From Acanthococcus lagerstroemiae (Eukaryota; Arthropoda; Insecta; Hemiptera; Eriococcidae), in NCBI GenBank assembly GCA_031841125.1, contig CM063113.1:37203197-37267196 (forward strand): a DNA stretch of 64,000 nucleotides, in the 5' to 3' direction. Below the pieces are notes generated by a model. The model searched no databases and was not told where the DNA came from. It was given only the letters and a program-made list of their open reading frames with translations. Made by a program: the position numbers and the translations under genes. This document shows, piece by piece, positions 43,335 through 54,400 of this stretch (position 1 is its first letter; each line of letters begins with the position of its first letter).

Positions 43335-46035
43335 GTAAGCCGATGGTGTATTTTGTATTACCGGTTCTTTTCATCGTGCGAATCTCATATTCGTTTATAT
43401 GTTATTCCGCTTCCGTTACAGATTGAAGTATTGTATTCACCTGGTGGTTTCGCCGAGATCAATCCAGAGTCACTATGGACATCTGTTGTCAACGCCGTGA
43501 GAAAATGCATCCATGGTATATTTCATACGTTCTTCCGTTACGCACGAATAATATATCTTAAATTAGTATTCTATCGCCTGTGTCTTGGAATAGATGCTGG
43601 TCTTGTGGCCGATCAGATCTTATGTCTTGGCATCTCTTCTCATCGTGGCTCATTCACAGTGTGGGATCGTGATACTGCCAAACCTTTCCACAATTTTATC
43701 ACCTGGAGGGATTTACGTGCTACGAATGAGAACTTGAAATTGAATACTTCGATGGTGTTTAAGGTAAAAATTGCGGCTTTCCTCGTTGCTGTCTAGAATT
43801 AAAGAACAGCTTACATTTCGTGTGTTGATTCGTTTTTAGATCCTGAAATTTGTATCCTACTGTATATATGTGTTGACCAGGAGTCCCCGATTCTTAACAG
43901 CCAGCTTACTCAAGTTCACTGATGTTCAGGTTGGTGTACAGTGAACCTCGCATTTATTCGATTGTGAATTAATACTGCGTAGTAATTTACACATTGATTT
44001 ATGAATACTATATTCTTCTTGATAGGTCACTGGCCGACTTCTGTGGACGTTAAAAAACAACCAGCTCGTTAAAGAAGCAACTAAGAGCGGCACTGCAATG
44101 TTCGGTACCGTGGACACGTGGCTGTTGTATCGCTTAACGAAGAATCAAACGTACTTGACCGATATATCGTGTGCCAGCAGCACTGGCATGTATGATCCGT
44201 TCACATCTTCGTGGACGTTCCTGGTTAAAATGTTTGGTATTCCTTCATCAATCCTGCCAAACGTTTGCGATAGCGCTGGAACCCATTTTGGCAGAGTTTC
44301 CTCCGATATATGGGGTGCTGAGATACCAATTGCTTGTTCAGTGGGTTACAAATGTTCTAAGTTATTCAGCTTATGTCTTTCCTCTCCTGGACAGTAATTT
44401 ACTTTTCGTTTTCCTTTTAGTTAGCTGACCAGGCTGCATCCGTTTATGGATGCCAATGCTTCGATTTTGGCGACGTGAAAATCACGCTGGGTACAGGAGC
44501 GTTTCTAAATGTGAATGTGGGTTCAAAACCAGCCGCCTGTAAATCGGGTACGTGCGTGTAACCCGATATGTTTGTAAATTTTTTATATATGTGTGTTTCA
44601 TGTTATGTGACCCTATGGCCTTTTTGAACAAGTTTTAACGTCTTATTCTAAACGCTGTTTATAGGACTTTACCCTCTAGTGTGCTGGAAATATCAAGAAA
44701 ACTCTGTTTATATTCTAGAAGGTGGATGTCACGACTGCGGAACCGTTATAGAATGGGCCCGATCCGTTGGTATGTATTCAGGTTGAAGCCCGATGGCTAT
44801 GGGAATTAGCTTTATATAGGTGACAAAAATCAGTTGACCGAATCCTTACAGCAATTTTAATTTGTACAGGGTTTTTCGAAGACTTGTCAGATTTGTCTCG
44901 ATTGGTGGAATCAGTCAACGATACTGACGGTGTCTATTTTATGCCAGCGTTTTCTGGTTGGCAGGTATTTTCGCTGTCTGTTGTTTCAAACGAAAGGTAC
45001 GTACATGTGTATTGTAAAACTTGTTTATTTTTGATCCAATTGTGAATCCTTCGCAGATTCCCTTTGAGGATCGGGCTGCGGGAACAGGCTTCATTGGAAT
45101 CAAACAAAGCACTACAAAGGGACACATGTTGCGAGCGATTCTAGAAGGCATCGTGTACAGATGTTACGATTTGTACGAACTGTATAAAGCAGATGGAAGA
45201 TTCGATACCGGATCGTGTATCAGGTAGGTGTGATGTCTCATGTTGAAAATCATCGAGGTTTGTAGTTACAAATTTCTTTGTGTAAAACGGTTGAATGCCC
45301 TGAAACTTATTTCAAAGGTGGAGCTCTCTCTTAACTATTCAGTGAGGAACTTCTGAAGTAAGAAGAAAGACGTGCAGGTGTTGACCCTAAGCTCCCTTTT
45401 TGAGTTTGGATTAAACTTGTGGTGGATTGTGATGAATAACTGGTGTCACTATTGAGAATTTGAACTTACCCTTCGTCAACTGAATAGCTTTTGTGGGAAA
45501 CTGAAAAATTATTTGTAATTCATGGATTGATGTATTTGATTCTCGATCCTTCAACTGACTCATATTTGTATCTATGAGTCATTTTTCATCCGCGGGTGTA
45601 TAAGTCCGGTCTCATGTTTGAATTTCTGAACAAACGGATCACTGAATTGCATTATACCGTTCTAACATATAATAATCTAATTATTAATATTCAGAATCAA
45701 CGGAGGAGTCTCTAATAATAATTTCATTTGTCAATCATTGGCTGACATCTGTGGGAAGGATGTTCAAAGACCTGCCAACATTGAAATGTCGATTCAAGGA
45801 GTTGCTCTACTCGCTGGTCGAGTCTTCGGTACTGAATTTTTCTAGTCTCGCTCATTTCTCATGTCCATTGTTCTCGCTAATTATCGTATTCTTTTGAGCA
45901 GGCGTCTGCAACTTTGATCCCTTCAAGGAACATTTTCAAATTTTTCATCCTAATGTTGGGAACGGGAATTCACTTCGATCCAGGTATACAGAATGGAAAC
46001 GAGCTCGTACCAGATTCTTAAATTGGCATCGATGA
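43221..46035 (+). CDS. GK5: GK5-type FGGY carbohydrate (glycerol-like) kinase, eleven exons, complete
   Basis: FGGY-family kinases phosphorylate sugars or polyols with ATP; the GK5 branch is annotated as putative glycerol kinase 5, and its substrate in insects is not established. Joining 43221-43334, 43422-43515, 43594-43763, 43840-43929, 44026-44340, 44421-44547, 44665-44769, 44870-44964, 45057-45223, 45695-45828 and 45902-46035 gives 1545 nt in one frame: 514 residues plus TGA. Human GK5 is 529. Motifs in order: phosphate-1 loop LDIGTT (13-18), GISSHRGSF and ITWRDLR in the sugar-side region, GTVDTWLLYRLT, TDISCASSTGMYDP, phosphate-2 GTGAF, the SGW...FIGIKQST segment, INGGVSNNNFICQ, and a C-terminal WKRARTRFLNW segment like the end of human GK5. 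The ATG at 43221 is chosen because LDIGTT follows within 18 residues; the ATG at 43214 is out of frame. No signal peptide is evident. Confidence 0.93.
43422..43515 (+). CDS. GK5: GK5 exon 2
   Basis: Acceptor CGTTACAG, donor CATG|GTATAT. Encodes SPGGFAEINPESLW, matching the family pattern of Gly, Glu, Pro-Glu and Trp before the first helix. Confidence 0.9.
43594..43763 (+). CDS. GK5: GK5 exon 3: substrate-side motifs
   Basis: Acceptor TGGAATAG, donor AAG|GTAAAA. Encodes LGISSHRGSFTVWDRDT and FITWRDLRA, equivalent to the GIxxxRE and WxDxR motifs of glycerol kinases. Confidence 0.92.
43840..43929 (+). CDS. GK5: GK5 exon 4
   Basis: Acceptor GTTTTTAG, donor CAG|GTTGGT. Encodes VLTRSPRFLTASLLKFTDVQ at its end, a segment seen in GK5 proteins before TGRLLW. 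Both borders keep phase 0. Confidence 0.85.
44026..44340 (+). CDS. GK5: GK5 exon 5: GTVDTWLLYRLT and TDISCASSTG
   Basis: Acceptor CTTGATAG, donor TCA|GTGGGT. The longest exon (105 codons). Carries VTGRLLW, GTVDTWLLYRLTKN and LTDISCASSTGMYDP, core FGGY N-domain motifs. Confidence 0.93.
44421..44547 (+). CDS. GK5: GK5 exon 6: phosphate-2 loop
   Basis: Acceptor TCCTTTTAG, donor TCGG|GTACGT. Encodes LADQAASVYGCQCFD and VKITLGTGAFLNVN, the second phosphate-binding loop. Confidence 0.92.
44665..44769 (+). CDS. GK5: GK5 exon 7
   Basis: Acceptor GTTTATAG, donor GTTG|GTATGT. Encodes LYPLVCWKYQ, then YILEGGCHDCGTVIEWAR, the EGxxxxxGxxxxW pattern of the family. Confidence 0.9.
44870..44964 (+). CDS. 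GK5: GK5 exon 8
   Basis: Acceptor TTGTACAG, donor CAG|GTATTT. Encodes GVYFMPAFSGWQ; family members usually read SGL here, so Leu-to-Trp is a small oddity. Confidence 0.9.
45057..45223 (+). CDS. GK5: GK5 exon 9
   Basis: Acceptor CTTCGCAG, donor CAG|GTAGGT. Encodes GTGFIGIKQSTTKGHMLRA and ILEGIVYR, a conserved helix of the C-terminal domain. Confidence 0.92.
45695..45828 (+). CDS. GK5: GK5 exon 10: nucleotide-binding INGGVSNN
   Basis: Acceptor ATATTCAG, donor TTCG|GTACTG. Encodes INGGVSNNNFICQ, ADICGKDVQRP and GVALLAG. FGGY kinases normally have Asp where this protein has Asn just before the Gly-Gly pair. Confidence 0.92.
45902..46035 (+). CDS. GK5: GK5 exon 11: C terminus and stop
   Basis: Acceptor TTTGAGCAG. 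Reads through a possible internal GTATAC to TGA at 46033-46035, ending YTEWKRARTRFLNWHR, like the NW-ending C terminus of vertebrate GK5. Confidence 0.88.
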
Positions 46036-46142
46036 TCCTTGGCTGTGTATCTAATACTAGGTGTATTGAAATTGGCTCATCCTGACTGCCTCGGCGGAGG
46101 CCCTCTTTAATCATAAGAGTGCAAGTTGTGCAGAATTATGAG

Positions 46143-46148
46143 AATAAA
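46143..46148 (+). terminator. GK5 polyadenylation signal
   Basis: Canonical AATAAA 108 bp after the GK5 stop codon, the first one downstream. Confidence 0.7.
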
Positions 46149-47276
46149 TGACCATGTACGCTTTTTGTAATTCGTGGTTCTACTCAAATGGTGAACATTT
46201 CGATTTCGGAATATTTTTGGTCAAATTCACTCATTCTTCGTGGACTCTTGTGTAGGGTATTGCAACATTATTGTGAAAAACTTCGGTGGTGTATAGTCTC
46301 GGATATGATGTACAGTCTACCATATTGAGGGAATATGTGGCCTTCACCAAGAAAAATTGAAAGGGACGTTCTCTTCAGAGTGTGACTTGTGAAATTTAGT
46401 TTGGACGTGTGTTGTGGAACTATGCTACAATATCCCAAAATGTTGAGAAGTTTATTGGTGAAAGAAGTAATGACTTTATAAATATTTTAATTTGTCAGTT
46501 TGATGAAATGTCTATTTTTCGAATTTTTACACTTTGAGGTAGAACTGTCCGCTTTATCTTGCTGGAATTCCATCACACAAAGGATACTCGTACTAGAGAA
46601 GAAATATTGGTTTAAATGCGAATTTGCGTGGATCCTTCAAATTGTACGATAGACAAGGTATCTGAAGAATCGATCTTAATTCCATGAGGTGGAAAATGAA
46701 AACAGGCCACTCGACTGCCTGCCAATCGGCGAAAAATAATTGTTGTCTCTATCATTTTTCCGAGATGGGTCTTCATCATGTCAATATATCATCGACTTGA
46801 AAATACATTAGAGGAGCTTTCGGATTCATTCTCCTTTCACTTAAAAAACCTATTCTGTACTTACTATTGTCGGAAGAATTTGAGTTGATACGAGAAAATC
46901 AAAGTTTAATTGAAAAAATCCCATGCTGAGGTCAGAAAGTTCATGACAGCAACTAAAAGAAAAACCGAAGTTGAGATAGCGTCGTGGTGAGAAGATCGTG
47001 CAATCATACATATTCTCGACCTCGCCATCCACGAGCCAAAAAATCGTATTTTCTCAGTTCGTGCGAAATCAACTATTTCATTCGGTGTTTCGATCGGGCA
47101 CGTTTCGATCAACTAGATGTGTGTGCAACCGACTAAAATGCAGTTGCGATCTGATTATCACACGTGCTGTCAATTCGGTGTTCCCGTTGTCAAAGAAATA
47201 AACTCGTTCTATTCTCCGAGCTAAGCCCTTTCTCCTCATAGGGAATAACAATGATGGAAAGAGGTGATTGTCAACC
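46149..47276. other. Spacer downstream of GK5, no recognised feature
   Basis: AT-rich, no repeat ends and no supported coding frame. Confidence 0.5.
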
Positions 47277-48100
47277 AGAGGTGGGTAAGTTCACGAACTT
47301 CAAAAATCGTTCACGTTCACCTAAAAGTTTGCTCGTTCACGTTCAGTTCACGTTCACCTACAAATATAGTAGTTCATGTTCACGTTCTTTTGCTGTTTGT
47401 GAACGAGTGAATGGCGTTCACATCCTGTCTAATTTTCGTGGTATTCTTTCTTTTAGTCTTGATTTCATAACGCGCTCATCCCTGCTAATACGAAAAGTTA
47501 TTCCTAGACCTAAGTTCCAAAGTTATCAGAAGATAGCATTTCTGATGTCTTATGTTATGCTCTTGCCTCAGTTTATCTAAAATATTAAAATTTTTGTAAT
47601 TCTTTTTTATTCAGTCACTTCAATATTTTGAGGTGAATCACATACGCGGAACTAGATAATTATTTCGGGAGGGAGGAAGGGGCTAATTTTGCATGTGGGG
47701 GCTCAGTCCCCTGAATCCTTCCTCTCTAGTTCCATCAAGAGAGGATCATAATTTTTTGGTTTTTATTCATGTTCGCCCATGATATTTACCTTCACATTAC
47801 TCTTCGTAGAAATTTTATACAGCAACACTGCAAAATTTTTTTTAAATTACAACAGCAAGATAGTGACCCTCCGGCCCGGGCCAGTCCGCCACTGCCTTGA
47901 CGTTTACTGCCTACTACACCCTACACCCTACCAGTAAAGAGTAAACGTTAACGTCAGTAGCCGAGTAGCCTCTTGCATCTCGCCCTCATTTCTTCAGAAA
48001 GGAAAGAAATCTCGTTCACTCGTTCACGTTCGTCAGAAATTTCGTTCACGTTCACTCTTAAAAATATCGTTCACGTTCGTAAAAAATGTGAACGAGTTCG
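47277..48100. mobile_element. Element with TTCACG(T)TCAC arrays at both ends
   Basis: Starts CAGAGGTGGGTAAGTTCACG. TTCACGTTCA-type repeats cover 47300-47420 and again 48010-48075, where a GTGAACGAGTTCG follows. The CAGAGGTGGG start resembles hAT termini; no target duplication was found, and the right border is open. Confidence 0.55.
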
Positions 48101-49639
48101 AAAAGTAAGACGTTTTTAAAGTATTTAAAGAGAAAATAATTTTTCGAACAAAGAATTTTCTTTCGATTAAGACTATTTTTATACCTAGATTCCAAAATTT
48201 TGCTGCATGTGTCAAAAACTTCATGTTTTCGTCGCTGATAAGAGTAGTTGATACTAGCGCTGGACGGCCCGATGAAAAGTTGTGGTAGTAGGTCTGTTAC
48301 CCTACATCCAGACAGATACAAAAACAGAGTTAGCCAGACTGAAAGACATCTAACGAGCAGACAGTTAGCTGCTATACCTTTGATAAATACAAAGGCAGTC
48401 AAGATAGATGGACAAGCAAACGGAAAACAAGGTACACCTACGAGCAGAGGACTGCGAAACTCTCTAGTAATATCGTTCATTTATCTTATGAGATCATGAG
48501 TAGTGCGCCTTAAAACGTTCAAGATCTATTTTCAGATTTACGTGATGACGTTAAACTAACTTATGTAAGTTTGCCTATCACTCTTCTGAATTCAGAGACT
48601 AACGTAGCTAAAATCTGAACCCTCGTAATCCTTCAATTCTTACGATAGGCAACAAAATTGAATCACTAAATCCGGTAAGATAGAGGAAAGGCCTGCGGGC
48701 GCTGTTATGTATCATTAGCTTTTTCAGGGTTTTGAGATAGGCAACTCTACATATATGGATGTGCTTTCTTGAGAAGAGCGATCACTCTGTGAATTTTTTT
48801 TCTTTCTAGTACCGTGAGACGCCTTGTGTGTATAGATTGTAATGTATGATATGTAGATCCGACGATTTAGGACGTGACTATGCGCACCAGATTCAACATA
48901 GGCGTTACCCATCAGTCTCATGATTTATTTTAAAAGAAATAATAATATTTGTACTTCATAAAAAACGTTGTACGATTGGACATACCGTACTACGTGCCGG
49001 TAGATTTGGTTAAAATTGTTCCTCAGGCTTTCCAAGCTGCGTGACCCGATTACCTTGAATTTTGTGATACGGTTTCGAAAACACTCCTTGTTGCTTGTAT
49101 TCATCTATTTGAAGTTGTATGAGATGTTTTGAAAATTTTATTGGCTCGATAATAAGTCTAAATCAATTTTTTTTTTTTGCTTAATTTGACTATAAATAAC
49201 TGCGTAATACGTAGAATGTTTCTGCGTATGATACAACAGGTTAGAATTTTTGATATTTTCCTCCGGTATGATAAAGTCGGACGGAATTTGTTCACACTGT
49301 CCAATTATCGCAAGATCAAACCAGGTTCTAGACTTTAATAAAAAGAATATGCAGCTAGGTACCCACACGCTGCTCTTTTAACCTTCCCTGACTCATAATT
49401 TCTTGTATTTTTGTAGAACTTAAACCTTAAACATTACTTACGACGTAAAACATGTTTTAAATGTCAACAGCGTGCATTTTACCGTTAATGTTTACTTCGC
49501 ATTTATGCAGTGTAGATTCCGGATGCATTTATGTTGCCTAGTTCATCATAATATTATTTTTAATTCGTGTTTTTTTTTGTTTGTTGTTTGTTATAGTCTT
49601 TACTTTTTTCTCTCCTGTGCTAATCTTTTCATTTATGAG
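48101..49639. other. Intergenic, no recognised feature
   Basis: Non-coding AT-rich DNA; a stretch near 48290-48440 is rich in CAGACAG/AAAGACA words but has no fixed unit. Confidence 0.45.
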
Positions 49640-49979
49640 GACTTAACTTTGTATCGTTCATCATCTGATCTTCGTAGCTCATTTTTTGCCTTCTGTCCAG
49701 TTCTTTCCATCAACCATTCCCTCTAGCGATTGTAACAATTTCCCTGATTGTCTTATATTATGACCTATCATTTTAACTCCTCTCTTTTTGCGATTATATT
49801 CCAAATTTGTCTTTTCTTTTCTGTTCGCCTCAATACTTTCTCATTCCTGATTTTTTCTATCCATTTGATGTTCAACATTCTCCGGTAACACCACATTTCA
49901 AAAGCTTATTTATTTTTTCTTTCTTGTGTTCCTATTGTCCAAGTCTTACATCCATACAATGCTATACTCGAAATATACG

Positions 49980-50250
49980 CAGAGCCGGTGCAAGGGGTTG
50001 TCAACCCCCCAGTCATTTTTCATTCGGCAATTATGTCAAAATTTTGCCCGGTAAACTTTCGGAAATTGATATTTCTTTTACACACTGTGATTTCACAATT
50101 TATTCAACAAGTCAAAAGCTTTTTATTTGTTTGTTTTTTGTTGTTTATTTTGTGCTTTGACACTTGGGAATTTCGAGTTGAATCAGTTGGGACTTTCACA
50201 CTTCTCCCCCTCCCCCCTCCCCCCAGGAAAAACTCTTCAACACGTCCCTG
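49980..50250 (-). mobile_element. hAT-type MITE CAGGGACGTG with exact TSD AATATACG
   Basis: TSD at 49972-49979 and 50251-50258. On the minus strand starts CAGGGACGTGTTGAAGAGTT and contains CCCAAGTGTC; the other end is CAGAGCCGG. 271 bp. It splits the LINE between KTYIS and IALYG-type codons. Confidence 0.9.
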
Positions 50251-51129
50251 AATATACGTTTTAAAAAATCTGTCTTACTTTTAAATCTATATTTGCCCTA
50301 AATATGTCTTCTTTGTGAAAGTTCTCTTACCTTGTTCAATTATTCTACTCTTCAAGGTAAAAAGTCCCAAATGTGGATCATGTTTTTTAAGTCGTCCAGA
50401 AATAGGACGTCAGTAATGTAGAGGTCATCCAATGGATTATATTTATATGTTTATTGTATCCTATAACAAAACATACAAGAGTTTCAAGCATATCTAACAA
50501 AAACTAGATTTTTCCTGAATTTTCGATAAAAGTGTTGAATATCCACTTTTGGGTACCCATACTCAAATACGGATACTCAATATAAGGTGTTAAAAATTAC
50601 CGTACCCCGTACCTAATACCCTTTTACATGTATTAAGATACATCGCAACTGTTGAAACAGGAAATGCGTATCCTTTTTCTTCATTGTTGGAAAAATTATA
50701 TGATTTGCTCCAAATGTGGATCGATCCACACTATTGGGTCATGCTTCCAAATCAGTTTAAAATTGTGTAGAAAAACTTCATTTTACTGATATAATAGGTC
50801 AAAGGAAACAAAAACGATGTAACTGAAGATGAAGTATGAAGTCAAGAAAGTTGTAGCAGCACTTAATTCTTGATTACTGTAATTTCTTGATGACATGACG
50901 ATAGTACCCAAATGTGGATTGATTGGAGCATAACCCAAAATTGGATCGAATCTGTGAATACCCAAAATCGGATCATTTTTTTTTTTCATGATATATAAAT
51001 TCAAAATTTCATTTGAAATAACATAATTCATGAAAAATCCCATCGAATATATTGATAATATGTAATAAATACAGCCTTGAAACAGATGTTTCGGTTCACC
51101 CACTGGGACATGGCCTCCTTGATCAATTA

Positions 51130-51512
51130 TTTTTGATACAAGGGTTATAGTCTAATTCCCCTTTGTGACAAGCCATTACTGGGGAATGGTTATGAAAGAG
51201 TTTTCCTTCTCTATAAGGAGCATGCAACCTGCATGGCACACCAGACTAGTCAGGTGTTAGTAGTCTATAGGTGTGGCTAACCCAGTTTTGTAGTCTTTTT
51301 GAATTCCGGCGGAACAATGAAATTGAACTCCACCTCTTGCTACTGTTGGTGTGGCTTGGTCGGATGTTAAGTTTTCCATATATTCTTGTATTTTGTTATT
51401 TTCTTATCATATTTTAATCTTTAAAATTCGCTTTCCGCACTGGGATTCGAACCCGCGTTCCCTGGTTTAGGAGGCAGCGTTTAAATCCACTCGGCCACCT
51501 AGCCACCGAATA
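51130..51512 (-). repeat. tRNA-derived SINE-like copy
   Basis: Minus-strand head at 51512-51440: box A TGGCCGAGTGG and box B GGTTCGAATCCC, with a long variable region as in Ser/Leu tRNAs. The body continues to about 51130. Not a tRNA gene, because the acceptor stem does not pair. Confidence 0.6.
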
Positions 51513-52622
51513 TATTAATGCACAGCAAGAAACATCAAAAATAAAATATTTTAATTGTCTGCAAATTATGAAAATTAAAAAAAAAAAAAAAAAACTATAT
51601 TACTGTTCTCCCTTAGATAAATCTAAAGGCATAAAACTTATTACAATCACAAAATTTGCAAATACTTACCGAAATAATGAAATTGTAGCAAACGCCTAAG
51701 ATTTGGCACACATAAAAAAACACGTTTTCTGATAACACAATAGAAATATTTTTTTTCGGCGTTTCAATGGAGAAGAATGTCAAGGTAATTACTATTCTAG
51801 GTTGGGGAAGAGTAGTTGATAATAAGGTGTGATGTTTCATGACGTCTTGTATTTGCGTCACGCTACACGACTATCGATCCACTTTTGGGTACTGATCCAC
51901 GTTTGGGACTTTACCTTATTTTTGTTTTACTTCTTCCATCTTGCGTTGTCAGACTATTGCAGTATTTAAATTTCTTTACCTACTTTATTTTTTCACCTCC
52001 TATTTCCATTTATCTTGGATTTTATTTCCCCTACTTTAATATTTCGCCTCCTATTACCAATTTTCTTGGATTTTATTTCCATCTACTACTTTTGTTTCAT
52101 TTTTATTCATCTTCGTTTTATATTTTATTTTCAATTTTTCATCTACTGCAATGTCATCTCTAATAATTTTCCTTTTTCATCGGTTAAATTAGTTTGTCTC
52201 TTTCTTGTTGCTCCAAAATATCTTTTTGCTCTTTTGTGTGTCTCATCTGTTCTTTCCTCCTTTCATTTGCTCTTTAATTTCCTCACAATTCTGATTAATC
52301 CACTTTTCTTTTACCTTCTTAAATTCTCTGTTTATTTGATTTGGTAAAGCCTTATCTTTGTCCTTACATTCTCTAGCCTCTAGCATTGGCTTGTTTATAC
52401 TTTTGCTTCTTTCTTCCATTAACTTTAGTATCTCCCTTTCATCAATGGTTTCCTCCTTTCTGTTACACTATGCAACACACATTCTGAAAGTAGTTGATAT
52501 TTCCATGGAAATTTATTTTTCTGCCAGTTATGTTGATCTTGATCTCAGCTGCGTTGTTAAATTTTTCTTCCAGCTATAGGCACTAAAACTTAAAGAGTTC
52601 TCAAAGTTGGTAGCCCTGCGTA

Positions 52623-53237
52623 CTGAAAAGGTGATCATGTACAATTTTTCATAAGATGACAGCAATCTTTAAACGTCTTTAAATTAATTAGAAATTGATT
52701 TAAAAAAAATCTCGTTCTACATTTTATTGTATTGTTACTAAAAACAATAGAATTATAGTCAACGCAAGTGGGGTGGAATAATTTTCGGTCGCTATTTGCC
52801 TTCCTAAGGATAGCAGTATTTCCATCAGGGATGGCAAACGAAACCGTTTTTTTTCCAGTTCGTTATTTCGTTTCAATATTTTTGACGAAAATCAATCGTT
52901 ATTTTGTTTCGTTTGTTTGCCATCCCTGCTATTTACTGAACTCACCCTGAGCCCTGACTCAACTCGCACTGGAAAAGAAATGAAATTTCGATTGCAATAG
53001 GCTCGGCTACTAGTACCCGACCCTTGAAAGTGATTGCAATAGGCTCGGCTACTAGTAGCCGATCCTAAAAATCACAAATCAGAAAACCAGGGTTGATAAA
53101 CGAAACGGTTTTTTTTCTCATTTCGTTATTTCATTTCAATATTTTAGACAAAAATCAATCGTTATTTCGTTTCGTTTCGTTTTGCCATCCCTGATTTCCA
53201 TTTAAAAGTATCCATCATCAGTTGATCACCCTTTCAG
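52623..53237. mobile_element. Element with CTGAAAAGGTGATCA ends, containing a nested hAT MITE
   Basis: CTGAAAAGGTGATCATG at 52623 and GTTGATCACCCTTTCAG at 53221-53237 are inverses at most positions; related to 28714-28909. The nested insert occupies 52826-53193. Confidence 0.6.
52826..53193. mobile_element. hAT-type MITE CAGGGATGGCAAACG with exact TSD ATTTCCAT
   Basis: TSD at 52818-52825 and 53194-53201. Built of two similar segments (52826-52928, 53089-53193), both with AACGAAAC, TTTTTTTTC and AATCAATCGTTATTT. Between them GATTGCAATAGGCTCGGCTA occurs twice in direct order. Confidence 0.9.
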
Positions 53238-53240
53238 TTT

Positions 53241-53282
53241 CACCCGCGCAGGTGATTTTGTAGCGCTCTCTAGTGCAGGTTT
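53241..53282. repeat. Dispersed repeat CACCCGCGCAGGT
   Basis: The segment CACCCGCGCAGGTGATTTTG through CTCTAGTGCAGGTTT recurs inverted at 59104-59144 with about three changes. Confidence 0.75.
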
Positions 53283-53499
53283 TGACGCCTATGTGCTCAT
53301 TGATCTTGATCTTTGCTGTGCCCTGCGCGACTACAGTCGGTAGCAGTGTTGTTGCTGCGCGACTGCAGTCTATATTATTACATTATTAGGGTACCGAAAG
53401 CATACAAAATGCACTACGTTAACTACGTGTCTCTGTAGGAGTCACGTATTTTTTAGACGTCTCACAGGAGAAATTTAGATTTGGTAGATGATTCGAGGA

Positions 53500-53721
53500 C
53501 AGGAACGTACCGAAGAGTTTTCATTGGTAGGGGGGGGGGTGAACGTCCCAACTGATTCAACTCAGAATTCCCAAGTGTTAAAACAAAAAAAAGAAAGCTT
53601 TTGACTTGTTGGATTTTCCCGACTTCGGCTGACTGAAATGGTAAATTTTCCCAACTGCTGAGTAAAAAATTTCCTACAGGGAGAGCTTCTCCCCCCTCCC
53701 CCCTCTATCGTTACGTCCCTG
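53500..53721 (+). mobile_element. hAT-type MITE CAGGAACGTACCG with exact TSD TTCGAGGA
   Basis: TSD at 53492-53499 and 53722-53729. Ends CAGGAACGTACCGAAGAG and CTATCGTTACGTCCCTG; same family as 49980-50250 and 7295-7500. 222 bp. Confidence 0.92.
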
Positions 53722-53784
53722 TTCGAGGAGTAGAGTTTCTCAAATATTTCCGATGAAATTCTTCAAATTTTTTTTGTCCAATAC

Positions 53785-53878
53785 AAACAAATATGATACT
53801 TGGGAATTTTGACTCGAGTCAGAAATTTGACGATTTTTGCCCCTCCAGAAAAAAACTTTTCGCTACGTCCGTGTGCAC
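53785..53878 (-). mobile_element. Fragment of the CAGGGACGTA hAT MITE family
   Basis: ATACTTGGGAATTTTGACTC and CTTTTCGCTACGTCC are the inverse of the family left end. Confidence 0.6.
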
Positions 53879-54169
53879 CAATAACAAGTCATGATTTCGT
53901 CTTATTGACAGGGCTGGATTTAGGGGTGTACCCACGGATCCCGGGACCCGGAGCCATTACCAACAGAGAGTCCCCAAAACAGAAATCAAACACAAGTGTG
54001 TTGATCGCCGATCGGTTGCATGCGAGCGTATGCGCGAAAAATGCCGACTTTGAAATCAGTTCCCCCTGGAAAATTACCAATCCTAAGAAGTTGGGGGAGG
54101 GCTCTACCCAGTTAGGATCCTTGGGCCCAAAAATTCTAAATCAGGCTCTATCTACCTGTTCTCATTTGC

Positions 54170-54400
54170 CTGTATTTATAGAAAGTCAAGACTTAAGTCA
54201 GTACGTATAATGTAAGTCGGTCGGTTGATTTCTTGACTTGTTTTTTGGAATACGGAAACGAATGCAGATATTTTGTATCTATATTGTATTTTTGGGGCCC
54301 AAATACTCGTATTTATTTCTTGAAGCAGTCTTTCATCGTTAATATTACCGTGAATTAGATCATATATGAACATTATTGCTGTTTTTTCTGTATTTTTTTT
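54170..54400 (-). mobile_element. Jockey/I-like LINE fragment
   Basis: Minus strand reads MFIYDLIHGNINDERLLQEI, close to [20 protein letters not shown] of the 36310-37140 copy. Short, decayed. Confidence 0.7.

Noticed and set aside
47650..47890. Inverted-end MITE around CAGTCCGCCACTG
   Set aside because: Only one terminus is clear; no matching inverse end or duplication found.
51440..51512. tRNA gene on the minus strand
   Set aside because: Box A and box B are good, but the acceptor stem does not pair and a SINE-like body follows.
53911..54150. hAT MITE starting CAGGGCTGGATTTAGGGG
   Set aside because: The suggested right end (AAATCAGGCTCT) matches poorly and no 8-bp duplication flanks it.
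53800..54210. 136-codon plus-strand open frame
   Set aside because: Starts inside a hAT MITE fragment and runs through a CAGGGCTGGATTTAGG-type repeat end; no protein motif.
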